Shown piece by piece: positions 34,366 to 45,319 of a stretch of DNA of 64,000 nt. How positions within the stretch are numbered: position 1 is the first letter of the stretch; the number at the start of each line of letters is the position of its first letter. The stretch spans positions 818,782,396 to 818,846,395 of the forward strand of contig NC_081414.1 of NCBI RefSeq assembly GCF_030272615.1, in the 5' to 3' direction. A program made the translations under genes and the position numbers. Under the pieces are notes generated by a model. That model saw nothing but the letters and a program-made list of their open reading frames with translations, was not told the DNA's origin and did not search any database. The stretch comes from Cryptomeria japonica (Eukaryota; Streptophyta; Pinopsida; Cupressales; Cupressaceae).

Positions 34366-36740
34366 AGGAAATATGAGCGATTTTTACTTAATCTAAAAAT
34401 AAGAATAAATTAAGTAAACTAGATCTATGAAATTTCAACTAAAAATGATAGTAAAAGCATGATATAATTTACGAAATCCCTCACATGAAAATAAACTAAG
34501 ATCTATAATATAACCAAAATTTATTACCCTTCAAACAAGCTATCATGCACTCTTTGAATTAAGTGCTTTAATGGAGATCAACATTCTTAATCTTGAGGAA
34601 TTTTAGGAACATAACCATGCATAAAACTAACCATACAAGTTCCATGCCATGCCCTTAATATATAGGAAAGGGAGACCTAAGAAATTTTCAATGTTTTACT
34701 AAAATGATAGGCTCATATACACAATCCAAGTCATAGTCAAATTGGAACAAAATAGACTTATGCTATCTCTCCAGAATTAACTCTAGTATCAAATTGTAAC
34801 ACCTAATTTGATTGTTATACCTTTATGACCAAGGAGGTCCAATTAAAATCATAAGCACTCCAAGTTAAGATCATAATTACACTTAAGCAACTCTTATAGA
34901 TATATTTAGCTAGTCAAGGATGCTAGTCATAGTTCACCTAGTAATCCCTATTAAATGAGATTACAATTGTCATAAGACCAATGCAACATGTCAAATAGTG
35001 TTAACTAAGGAGTCTTAAAAATCCTTCTGTAGTGGCATAAATTGTAACCCCTTATAATTTCACACTCATTTTTTGTGCCCTTGCCTTAGCGTATCTTCTC
35101 CTAGCTCAAGCATATTTCTAGCTTTGCATTACAAACTTGATGTCATATGATGATATGGTGATATGAATCCTTGTTGTAAACTTGTGTACACTAGAGCCAC
35201 CTTTGTTTTACCCCTTTTTGGGTGGACTAGGGTGATAGGCACCCTTGTCCTAGTGGACTAGAGCGCTAGGCACCATAGTCCCTTAGAATGAGTCCATTTT
35301 TAAATATGTCAGTGTATCGATTCCCACTAGTTGAGTCTTGATCCCAATATTTCAATATGAGAGTTGCAGGTCGAGGTAATTTATGAAATAACTTGGGAAC
35401 CCTATATAAGAGCATATTTCCTAATTCATTATCATCCATCACCATTCAAGTACATCCTAGAGAAAATATTATGAGATAATTTATTCAAATATGAGAATTA
35501 TAGAGCAACAAGTTGCAACAATCTTCATGCAAATGTTTTTCATTATTGAGTCTTTTATGCCTTGTCATATCATGTTATCACATCAACATTTGTGGGTCTT
35601 ATTCAAAGAGCATTGCATCATCAACAACAACAACATCAAGCTTGAGCTATAATATTATGGATCCAACATTTTACTTCAGAGCTTTTCTTAATATCTATTT
35701 TCATTAAAGGTTTAATTCTAAACCCGGGGTTTGACTGAGGCAAACCCCTATCAACCCAACACCATTTTCCTCTCTTGTGTATGTAGATTTTATATTCATA
35801 AGAGAAGGAATACATATCTAGAAAGTGCATACTAAGACAAAGAAAACTGGATTTTGAAGAAGCGGAAAACCCTAGATAGTTGCAATCACTAAATAGTGTG
35901 ACATTTTTTTGACAAAATTTCAAGAGGAGATTCTGAGTGACATTCTAATCCCGAATATGTTTTTGATATATTTGCATCTGAGAGCTTTAGGTCTAGGTCA
36001 TCTAGCCTTGTAGTCCAACACTTCTGAGCTCAAATTATAGACACATGTTCCTTTCTGATTCCCATTTCCAAATTTGTACTCAAAGTTTGTATATTTATTT
36101 TGAAACTTACTATTTATGTTGATTTCTCTCAATATTTCATCATTAGACCTAGTTCTCACATCTTTATCAAATTCAAATCATTAAGCACAAAGAATGATCA
36201 AATCATTAGTGTGTAGCTCACCCTCAATAGGTTTGGAATTGGGCCTATTGACTATCATTGCATTTATTGATGTGGTAAGTGAGTCTGCTTTCTAGTTTAC
36301 ATAATTAGCCTATTGGATCCCATTTACCCACATTAAATTTTTGGTGAACCCAAAGCTTCTTACATTTTGCATAATTTTGATTGGGTGTTTTCAAATTTGT
36401 TTTTTTAGCATGAATTTGGTAAAATTTGATTGGTTTGCAATTTCACATGTGATTACATTATTTATTAGCTATATTTATCAAAATTATGTTTTGCATGATG
36501 AATTCTTTCACTTCATGTTACTTGCATTCATCCATAACACTCTAATGTATTTCATAATAAGGATTTCAAAGACGTTTCCTACATTCACTTCATTTCTCAA
36601 AGCTTTCATACATGTTCCATGTTATTAGATGGTGGTATATTTAAAGAAGTTCATATAGAACTTTTGAATTTCATTAAAGCTTAAGTGGATGTCTCAAGCA
36701 TAGTTTAATACCTTTGATAATCCTCCTAGATATGATATTG
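34366..36740. other. AT-rich, probably old LTR debris at its left, no gene seen
   Basis: The stretch above 34797 may be the LTR of the decayed minus-strand copia copy, but I cannot find its far end. No coding region is supported. Open frames around 35.5-36.6 kb lack domain landmarks. Confidence 0.4.
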
Positions 36741-36742
36741 AA

Positions 36743-36985
36743 ATGAATCATACTTGTACCTCTCCTAGATTATCTCTTATTCACGAGGAAATAGTTAATA
36801 CTTTTATCAATGATCTCTCCAATGAAGATGTAGCATTGAAGAGTAATGATAAATCCTCTTCTCACAAGGTTACTTTGGTACAAGAGAGACGAGCTAAACA
36901 TGTTGATAATCAAAATCTTCACACTTCTATCACTTTAGATCCTCTTCATTCTCCGAAGGCTTATCTTAGCCATCATCAGGTTTGA
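36743..36985 (+). pseudogene. Hypothetical coding fragment, split by a LINE tail
   Basis: An 80-residue frame from ATG 36743 has non-repetitive composition (Ser/His/Asn-rich, NDLSNEDVALK, KAYLSHHQ). Just after its stop, the +1 frame continues as RQDDVMNFLHDMSP up to the LINE insertion at 37048. Beyond the insertion another open piece (about 37310-37430) reads DENTSSQPNKVDINDDDKK. This suggests a longer coding unit broken by a frameshift and by the LINE. No family recognised. Confidence 0.3.
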
Positions 36986-37026
36986 GACAAGACGATGTTA
37001 TGAATTTCCTTCATGATATGTCACCT

Positions 37027-37294
37027 AACATAACATTGATTAGATGGAAAGGAAAATCTAACCCCCTTTCCCAACCCCCCCCCCCTTTGTCAAGTTTCGG
37101 GTTTTTCTCCCCACTCTTGATTTGGGTTGGGTTGTTGATGGTTTGACAGGTTGGTTTGACCCGTCCTACTTTGTTCTTTTGGGGTTTGCACCCTTGCTTG
37201 GTTTGTTTAAATTTGATAGCCTTTGACAATGTGAAGGGTCAATGCCCTAGTTAACGCTGCTTTTTTAATAAAAAACATAACATTGAGTAGATAG
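37027..37294 (+). mobile_element. 5'-truncated LINE tail with about 21-bp TSD
   Basis: A 226-bp piece (37048-37273) matches the 3' UTR and terminus of the LINE at 14.06-14.38 kb, in opposite orientation. Shared features include the C-run then CTTTGTCAAGTTT, TTGGGTTGGGTTGTTGA, and GGGTCA.(T/C)GCCCTAGTTAA before an AATAAAAA end. It is flanked by AACATAACATTGATTAGATGG (37027-37047) and AACATAACATTGAGTAGATAG (37274-37294), matching at 19 of 21 positions. Confidence 0.88.
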
Positions 37295-38674
37295 AGATGA
37301 AGCTTGAGATGATGAAAATACTTCTTCCCAACCTAACAAAGTGGACATAAATGATGATGATAAAAAATGCAAAATTTCCCTACAAGAATCCATCCCCCTT
37401 CATGTATTCACATGTAATTTTGGGAGATAGCTTGACAATCCATCTTACAAGTTTAGTCTACTTTAGTGAGGAACTCGGTTAGAGAATAAGTTTGTTGAGG
37501 TAAGGTTGGTGTTGCTTAAGTGAAAAGAATGACCCCATGCCATCATGCTTATGAGAGTTGAAAGTGTTATTAGTATTGATAATTACTAACATACTTATCT
37601 TTAGAGGAATATAAGTAAAGTATTCCAAAAGATATCATATTTGATCATTATTCTACTTAAAAAATTATTATATTCTAATGATTATTTAATTTTTATTATA
37701 TTATGATATTGTAATTAAAATTAAATTGTTATTATTAATATATTATTATATTTATTTCATAATAATAAAATATTTATTTATTTTTCAAACATTTAAATAT
37801 TAAATTAAATGCTTCTAATTTTTATAGCAAAAAAAATCAACCGATTATTAATGTTATAATTATTTTGAGTTGAATTCATGAATCTATTGTAAGTTATTAA
37901 GATCATTTGACATTAAATCTAATTTTTAGTAATTCTCAAATTTGAAAGTTAGAGTTCCATCTTCATTTTAACGTTCCTATATTTACAGTTTTGAATTATA
38001 AATTGAAAAAGTTTATATTAAAAAAAATCTAGCATTTATTTATAATTATATTTAATAGTTGGCGCTTAATTAAAAGAATAATGCATGTCTTTTTTTTTTT
38101 ATATGAATGATAAAAATGATAAAATAAAATAAAATAAAATAAAAGGTATGAACAAATAAAATAAAAGGTATGAACACTGTTCTAAATTAAGAATAAAAAT
38201 TTGCATAAATATAATGTCAAGGTATTGAGATGATTTGATATTAACTCTTATTTTTACTAATTCTTGAATTTTTTTTTGAAAGCTAAAATTGAAAAAGCTT
38301 CAAAATTTATAATTCTCTCTTATAAATTGAAAAATATAAAATTGAAAAAGATCCAACATTTAATATTCTCTATTAAAAAAATGAAAGAGTTAAAATGAAA
38401 AAAAATGCAACATTTATAATTTAAATATAAATTTATATTTTAAAACTCCTCTTACAACTTAAAAAAGATTCAATATTTATAATTTTTTAAAAAAATAAAA
38501 ATAAAAAATTAATGTATCTTATAATGGGCTCTTACAATCTATTATAATATCAACTTAAAAAAAAAGAAAAAATAAGCACTCAAATAATTAAAAATAAATA
38601 AATACTTTAAATATAGAAAAAATAAAATAAAAAATAAGAGAAGTCTTAACTCAGTCTAAAATTTTACATACTTT
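37295..38674. other. Very AT-rich upstream region of the UBA2-like gene
   Basis: No other gene seen. Contains one copy of the dispersed repeat found at 5.1-5.7 kb (37457-37588), a short (AAAAT)n run (about 38117-38147) and many A/T homopolymers. Confidence 0.6.
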
Positions 38675-38683
38675 TATAAATAG
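38675..38683 (+). promoter_or_regulatory. Probable TATA box of the UBA2-like gene
   Basis: TATAAATAG, 137 bases before the preferred start codon. A transcription start about 30 bases downstream would give a 5' UTR of roughly 110 bases, normal for a plant gene. Confidence 0.5.
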
Positions 38684-38819
38684 CACATCAAACTACCTAT
38701 ATATTAGACGCTATGAACAATATTATATTCAACAATAAACAGAAATCTAGAAGCTTATTCTGCCGCAGTTTTCAAAATTCAGAAACAGAAAGAAAGAGTT
38801 AAGCTTGTGCAACACAGTA

Positions 38820-39656
38820 ATGGAGGGCACAGAGACAGAAAGAAAAGGTGAAATGAATGCCCAAAAGATAGAAAACCTGTTGAAGCCATTCAGCAAAGAG
38901 CAAATGTTTGAAATTCTCAGTCATGCTGTTAGCAATTACCCCTCTTTGTTAGAGTACACAGAAAAACTTGCTGAAAAGAATCCTGCCCACAGAAAGGTTT
39001 TTGTTAGCGGCCTGGCTCCAAAAACCACCTCACAGAATCTGAAATTCATATTTTCTGTATATGGAGAAGTGGAAGAATGTAAGGTGGTGATAGAGAGGGA
39101 CAATGGCAGATCAAAAGGGTATGCATTTGTTACTTACAAGCACATGGAGGGCTTTAAGAGAGCCCTCAAAAACCCCTGCCTGATAATTGATTCCAGAAAA
39201 GTTGTATGTCAGGTTTGTTGTGAAGAAAATGAATTTGTTGAGCCAGTGGCAGTTACTGAACGAATGATTTATGTAAGAAATGTCCCAGGTTGCATGGATG
39301 ATGAAATGCTTCTCACCTTGTTTTCAAGCTATGGAGAAATAGAAGCAGGGCCCATAAGATTTGATAGGGTTACAAGGCATGCTCTGTTCATTTGTGTGAC
39401 TGTTGAGGGTGCCCGGAATGCCATTGTTAACACTCTGCAGGGAGCCCGGAAAGGCCTTGTTCACACTCAAATGTTGCTCAGACTGCAAGTAACAATGCCA
39501 GCACACCATGAGTTTTGTCAGCTGCAGAGTTCAAATTGGAGACCAAATCGTTCAAATGGGAGGAGACCTCAGTTTGGGTTTTTACCAGATAGTGATCTAA
39601 GCTTGGGTCTTTTGTCAATTCCCCATAATGACTCACCAAACGTGGAGCATCAATGA
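38820..39656 (+). CDS. UBA2-like RNA-binding protein, two RRM domains
   Basis: An intact intronless frame of 278 residues. The first ATG, 38820, has G at +4; five upstream codons are open but lack ATG. The N-terminal segment (KIENLLKPFSKEQMFEIL, residues 16-33) matches the helical region before RRM1 in plant UBP1-associated proteins 2. RRM1 spans about residues 59-132 with RNP2 VFVSGL (60-65) and RNP1 KGYAFVTY (99-106). RRM2 spans about 149-222 with RNP2 IYVRNV, but its RNP1 reads RHALFICV, lacking the usual Gly-Phe start, so binding by RRM2 may be weaker. Family members are nuclear proteins that bind U-rich mRNA and act with UBP1 in stress and ABA responses. The C-terminus is short (about 55 residues) compared with typical members, which are longer and Gly-rich. 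This is the only clearly intact host gene here. It may be a diverged paralogue or retrocopy, though intronless coding regions occur in this family. Confidence 0.88.
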   Translation: MEGTETERKGEMNAQKIENLLKPFSKEQMFEILSHAVSNYPSLLEYTEKLAEKNPAHRKVFVSGLAPKTTSQNLKFIFSVYGEVEECKVVIERDNGRSKGYAFVTYKHMEGFKRALKNPCLIIDSRKVVCQVCCEENEFVEPVAVTERMIYVRNVPGCMDDEMLLTLFSSYGEIEAGPIRFDRVTRHALFICVTVEGARNAIVNTLQGARKGLVHTQMLLRLQVTMPAHHEFCQLQSSNWRPNRSNGRRPQFGFLPDSDLSLGLLSIPHNDSPNVEHQ

Positions 39657-39726
39657 GATTTTCAGAGTGGGATCGTTTGATTCTATGTGAGTTTTAATTC
39701 TTCTATTTTAGGGAGTATTCAATGAT

Positions 39727-39808
39727 AGTAGTTGTGTTTCTGGATTCAATTGTGTGAGTTTTTTTGGCATCCACGATCACATTTCTGATATTCAGAAACA
39801 CAACTACT
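39727..39808 (+). repeat. Perfect 16-bp inverted repeat downstream of the UBA2-like gene
   Basis: AGTAGTTGTGTTTCTG (39727-39742) and its exact reverse complement (39793-39808) are separated by 50 bases, 71 bases after the stop codon. In an mRNA this would form a long-loop hairpin in the 3' UTR. It could also be a small inverted-repeat element. Confidence 0.85.
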
Positions 39809-39879
39809 GGATATCTAATTTGTTTGATTCCATGAAAGTTTTAGATACTATTACTGAAGATTTTATATTTATTCAGGAT

Positions 39880-40985
39880 TTTATTTTTGGTGGTGTTTAT
39901 TGGGTTGAATTGTTTGGTTTCTTGAAAATGAAATGAGAGTATAGTGTTCATCCAATTGTTGAAGATTCATCTACAGTCTTTAATATTAGTTGCTATTAAT
40001 TCATGTAATAGATTGTGTTTTTATAAAAAAATTAATAGATATTGATTTGAGTAGATTGTGTGTTCATTAATTTTATGTAGTTCTACAATAAAATTTACAT
40101 TTTATTTATGTATTTTTATTTTTAATAATTATTTTTTAAATTTAATATTTTACTAGTATATATATAAGAAATCTATAGAAAAATGTAGACATTTTTAGAT
40201 TTAATATTTTATTATATTATATTTCAATTTAATATTTTACTAGTATATATATAAGAAATCTATAGAAAAATGTAGACATTTTTAGATTTAATATTTTATT
40301 ATATTATATTTCATTTTTTTTTGGGTTAATATGTGAAGTGTTTCTTGAGCTCAAAGTTACATGCAAAATTTAAAGTGTTGTTAAAATTTTATGAAGTTAT
40401 ACCATTTACTAGAGATTTTGTGTTCAAACAAAATTTCATTTTGAGTTGTGTTTATTGGTTTGAGTTGTTTGGTCTCTTGAAAATGAAATGGAAGTATAAT
40501 TTTAAATGAAATTTATTGAATTGTTTAGTATTCATTTACTATTTTAAAAAAAAAATTTAAATTATTTTTTGATTTTAGATTTGTTGGTATGAATTTTAAT
40601 AGAATTAATTAGACTTGAGCTTTGTTTTTTATAATGTAATTGCTATTATTTCATTTAGTAGATTGTATTTTTATAAGAACTTTAATTTGTATCCATGAAA
40701 TTTTTATTAATTATAGGTGGTTCTACAATAATATTTAAAATTTGTATGTATGTATTATTATTATTAATAGTTGTTTATTAAAGATATGTATTACTAGCAT
40801 ATATATCTTTAGGAAATTTATATAAAAAATTATGGACATGTATCTTTAGACTTAATATTTTATTATTTTATATTTCAAAAGTTTTATTTTTGTTAATATT
40901 CTTTTATTGTTAACATGTGGAGTGTTCCTTAAGCTTAAAATTGCATGCAAAAATTTGGAGTGTTTAATAAACATAATTTTTCTTA
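39880..40985 (+). repeat. Degenerate tandem duplication of about 540 bp, 3' flank
   Basis: The segment from TTTATTGG.TTGA.TTGTTTGGT.TCTTGAAAATGAAAT onward (about 39895-40420) recurs in diverged form at about 40449-40985, including the TAGTTCTACAATAA.ATTT, ACTAG.ATATATAT and CTT.AGCT.AAA.TT.CATGCAAAA phrases. No coding. Confidence 0.65.
40141..40314 (+). repeat. Tandem duplication, period 87 bp
   Basis: TTTAATATTTTACTAGTATA...ATATTATATTTCA is present twice in a row, at 40141-40226 and 40228-40313, without visible differences. Confidence 0.95.
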
Positions 40986-41124
40986 AAATATAATAGATAT
41001 AACAAATAAAATAATTAATGGATTATTCACAAATATATTTAACAATGTTTAAAATCAAATGTGGATATTGGTACAATGTGATGGTTAGGTTGTTGTGGTG
41101 GTGTTGATTGTGACCTCACCCATT

Positions 41125-41254
41125 CATAACTTCAAACGAATTTAATATTTCTATATTAATATAAATAATTTTTTAATAAGATAATTAATCATAACTTCAA
41201 ATGAATTCAATATTTCTATATTAATATAAATAATTTTTTAATAAGATAATCTTA
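41125..41254 (+). repeat. Tandem duplication, period 65 bp
   Basis: CATAACTTCAAA(C/T)GAATT(T/C)AATATTTC... occurs at 41125-41189 and 41190-41254 with two substitutions by eye. Confidence 0.93.
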
Positions 41255-42361
41255 AAGTATGCTGAAAGATATCACATTTGTTCATTATTTCACTTAAAAA
41301 ATAGTTATATTATTATATTACAATCAATATTAAATTATTATTATATTATGATATTGTAATCAATAATAATAATTTTTTAATATTTTTATATTTCTATTAA
41401 ACTTTTCACAAACATTAACACATATTTGTGCCTGGAGATAGACAAAATTGATTAATAGTTAAACTCAAAGTGAATGGTAGTTGATAGGAGAGAATAATTT
41501 TTATTTTTATTTTTTACTTTTCATGTATTTTAAGTGTCACAAACACACTTCTAGTTTTGATTAACACATATTTGTGCATCCATTATGTGAGAGTAATACA
41601 CCTTCTATGTAATTAATTATATATATAAATTATATCTAATAAAATATTATTATTAACTTTATTTCATTTTTCGTTATATTTAATATTCAAGATTGTGGTG
41701 AGCTCAAATAATCTTCTAATATGTGACTATCTTTTCAATCTTAGTCATCCAATCAATCCCAGTTTTCTATAAATCGAGCTCTCATTGCTCATTTTCAACA
41801 ACCACAATTGGAGTAACTTTATGTTGTCATTTTCATCTCACAATCTTGCTTCCACTTGCATTTGAACTTGTAGGTGAAACCCACAAAATCACATTTGAAG
41901 GTGAAAGAAGGACAATGGAATCACATGGAGGAGATTCTATTTTATGGTTTGCATTTAATTTTTGTTGAATTTTGTCTTCATTCTTTCATTGATTGGATTA
42001 TGAATGTTTTTCATAGCTTGTTAGCTTTCGTGGTTGGCTAATGTTAGGTTTTGAATCCTTTGTTCAAATTCCTAGTTACAACATGATCATTTTTATTTTA
42101 TGTCATTTGTAAATTCAAAAATACATTGTTGGGTATGATGGACTATAAATTGATCCATTTTTATCTAGATTAAAATGACTCCAAACGATACAGATAGAGG
42201 AATTTGCATGATGACTTGACTTCTTGCATAGTTCATTAAGGAAAAGAATTTAAAGAAATTATTATTCAAAAAAATGTGCATTACTATGAAATGTTTTAAA
42301 ATTCATTTGTGTGAGCCTTTTCTATTATTGTTTTGGATCAAATTTCATGATCCAATTTCTA

Positions 42362-42482
42362 TTAGCATTGGATGTTTCTAGATTTGATAGTGAGTTTTTT
42401 TTTCTATTTACATTTTGGATTGAAATCCTAAACATTGATAGAAAAAACTTACACAATCAAATTTAGAAACATCGAATGCTAA
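42362..42482. repeat. Imperfect inverted repeat, arms about 45 bp
   Basis: TTAGCATTGGATGTTTCTAG... (42362-42407) pairs with ...TTTAGAAACATCGAATGCTAA (42438-42482), with a few mismatches and about 30 bases between. It could be a small foldback or MITE-like element, but no flanking duplication was established. Confidence 0.8.
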
Positions 42483-43564
42483 ATATTATTATATTAATTT
42501 GTTTAAATAATTTTTATATGGATTAATTAATTATAAAATTAATATTAATATTTTTAGATAATTATATTTAATATAACCAATTTTATTAAGGTTTTAAATT
42601 TGTATTCAACTTATTTATCATAACCTTTCTTGTAGCTATAGAAAATTGATGAAGTTTAAAGCACTCCAAATACTCTCTAAAGGTTTCTTCAAGATTGCAA
42701 TCTATCATGAGGTTTTATTATTATTTTAGTAATTGACTCTAATCTCTCTAGGTTTCAAATTGGTTCTTAGTTTGGGACACATATTGTTTCATCTTAGTTG
42801 TTAGGGTTATTTTGTTTGGCTACTAGTGATTACATTGCGACACCATTGAGCTAATGGTTGGTATCCTATTTGGAATTGTTTTCAGTGGTGTTTTTTGTTC
42901 CACCTTTGTTGCTTCTATTTATTTCTCAATATTTCTAGTATTCCATTTTTTCTCTTGTTGTAGGTTAAATTGTGATTAAATTATCGTCATGATCACTCAA
43001 TGTCTATAATTTGTGTATTTGTCATTGTATTGGGCTTGTTCTTTGTTTCTCTCACTTAGCTATGAATTTAAATAAAAAGAGAAAACCATTCCTCATCACA
43101 CTAAGTAATATTGGTTGCATGCTCAATTTGTAATTGTATTTTATTGAAATTCTACTATTTGCAATAGTTCCTTGCAACTTAAAATAATATACATAACATG
43201 AAGGTGTTTGGTCAGAGAGTTCATTGCAGTGTGGTGGGTTTGCTCTGCGTGTATTGTGGGAGATTCACTTAGCACTCCGTCAATCAATCATGACTTTTGT
43301 CAGAATTCAATTAGAAAATAAATAATAATTATTTATTAAAGTAAAAATAAGACAAGCCTTATATTGTTGGAAAGCTGAGAATGTCCTTAAAAAAACCCTT
43401 TTCGTTTTATCAATTTTGGCTATAAAAAAAGTTGTCAGTCACCAGTGTAAAGTTTGGAAAATTAAGGAATACTGAAAAACATGTTTTTTCAGTTGACTTT
43501 CTAGGCTTGTCACTTCCAAGCCAAATCCGAGCCAAAATTTAAAATTTGAAATTTGTACAACAGA

Positions 43565-43708
43565 AATCAGATATCTGATACAATCGGATATCCAATTTTA
43601 ATAAGTAAATTCAATAACTTAATTTGCACATAATTAGTCTATTATTTATTAATATATTATATATTATATACAATATATTAATTTATAAATATATTAGTAT
43701 ATGATATT

Positions 43709-43802
<94 letters not shown>

Positions 43803-45142
43803 GGAAGGGAGAGAGATAGATAGAGAGAGGGAGGGGGAAGGGTTCATATTGTGTCCTAAGGGGTCATATTGTGTCCTAAGACCCCTTAGGACACCATATG
43901 ACCCCTTAGGTGTCAAAATTTTGTAAGCAATATTGGAACTGCTTTTTATATTGTAATAATGGTTCATCTTGCCACCTTATGATACACTATGACCCATTAG
44001 GACACCATATGGCGTTGTTAGGGGTCATATGGTGTCCTAAGGGGTCATGGGATACCATATGACCCCTAAGGACAACATATGACCCCTTATGACACCATAT
44101 TGGGTCGTTATGGGTCTTATGGTGTCCTAAGAGGCCATATTGTGTCTTATGACCCCTTACGACACTAAATTATGTCGTTATGGGTCATATTATGTCATAT
44201 GACCCCTTAAGACACCATATGATCTCTTAGGATACAATATGACCCTTAATGACACTATACGGTATCGTTATGGGTCATATGACCCCTTATGACACCATAT
44301 GGTGTCGTTAGGGGTCATATGGTGTCCTAAGGGGTCATGGGATACCATATGATCCCTAAGGACAACATATGACCCCTTATGACACCATATTAGGTGGTTA
44401 TGGGTCCTATGGTGTCCTAAGGGGTCCTATTGTGTCCTATGGCCCCTTAGGGCACCATATGACCCCTTTATGACACCAAATTATGTCGTTATAGGTCATA
44501 TTGTGTCCTAAGGGGACATATTGTGTCATATGACCCCTTAAGACACCATATGACCCCTTAGGATACAATATGACCCTTTAGGACACTATATGGTGTCGTT
44601 ATGGGTCATATTGTGTCCTATGGAGTCATGTTGGGTCCTATGTCCCCTTAAGATAACATATGACCCCTTATGACACCAAATTGTGTTGTTATGGGTCATA
44701 TTGTGTCCTAAGGGGCAATATTGTGTCATATGACCCCTTAAGACATCATATGACCCTTTAGGACACAATATGACCCCTTATGACACCATATTGGGTTGTT
44801 ATGGGTCCTAAGGGGTCATATGGGTCCTAAGGGGTCATATGACCCCTCTCCCCTAATCTCTCCCTCCCCCTCTCCCCTAATCTCTCTCTCTCTCTCTCTC
44901 TCCCCTAATATCTCTCTCTCCCCCTTTCCCCTAGTCTCTCCCTCTCCCTCTCCCCTAATATATATATCTCCCCTCCCCCCCCTCTCTCTCGCGCTCTCTC
45001 TCTCTCTAAAATATGAGTACTCAAATCGAATATCCGATTTCTGCCACTACCATTAATGTGGCAAAAGTAAAAAAAGTGGCAATGAGAATTATTTTTGGGA
45101 GCTCGAATTTATGCATTAAAATTGGATATCTGATTTCTATAA
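43565..45142. repeat. Foldback locus: (GA)n, palindromic 20-mer array, (TC)n
   Basis: The outer parts contain inverted similarity (AATCAGATATCTGATAC...GGATATCCAATTTTA at about 43565-43600 against AAAATTGGATATCTGATTTCT at about 45118-45139). Inside these lie (GA)n on the left (43712-43796, then GA-rich to about 43845) and a (TC)-rich block on the right (44846-45007). The centre is the array listed next. The whole could fold into a long imperfect hairpin. Ser-Leu-rich frames across the dinucleotide tracts are artefacts. Confidence 0.75.
43850..44846. repeat. Minisatellite of 20-bp units in both orientations
   Basis: The basic unit is GGGGTCATATNGTGTCCTAA or its reverse complement, repeated and alternated across about 1 kb and joined through GGGGTCATATGACCCC-type palindromes (a perfect one at 44831-44846). 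A higher-order period of 290 bp is visible: the block containing GGGGTCATATGGTGTCCTAA starts at 44021 and again at 44311. A non-array gap lies near 43910-43975. Many units carry single-base changes. Confidence 0.92.
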
Positions 45143-45319
45143 ATAAAAAAGAGCCTTGTGGACCATTTTGTGGATTCCAACAACCCACATTCTTCACATT
45201 CTGGATTTTATCGACAATCACGGGTTTTCAAACAGGATGAGACAAATTTGTGCTTTTGAGGGATTCTTAAAGTCAAATCTTACACTGTCAATCATTTAGG
45301 AGCATCTTTGTGGAGGTCA

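Larger units (their letters stand above)
40990..43560. other. AT-rich intergenic spacer
   Basis: No supported gene. It contains the 65-bp tandem duplication and the inverted repeat listed next. Short open frames (for example around 41.72-41.97 kb) lack landmarks. Confidence 0.55.

Noticed and set aside
36300-36640. Possible gypsy-type PBS (TTGGTGAACCCA) and downstream ORF
   Set aside because: The match to a known tRNA is poor, the preceding LTR ends could not be found, and the frame has no gag landmark.
43707-43967. Long Ser/Leu-rich and Thr/His-rich reading frames (here, 30.6-30.8 kb, 44.8-45.05 kb, 55.7-56.5 kb, 58.7-59.6 kb)
   Set aside because: They are translations of dinucleotide or purine-rich tandem repeats in arbitrary frames and have no other support.
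43850-44846. Regular short palindromic repeats resembling a CRISPR array
   Set aside because: Units are contiguous, alternate in orientation and have no unique spacers, no leader and no cas genes. The context is plant nuclear DNA.
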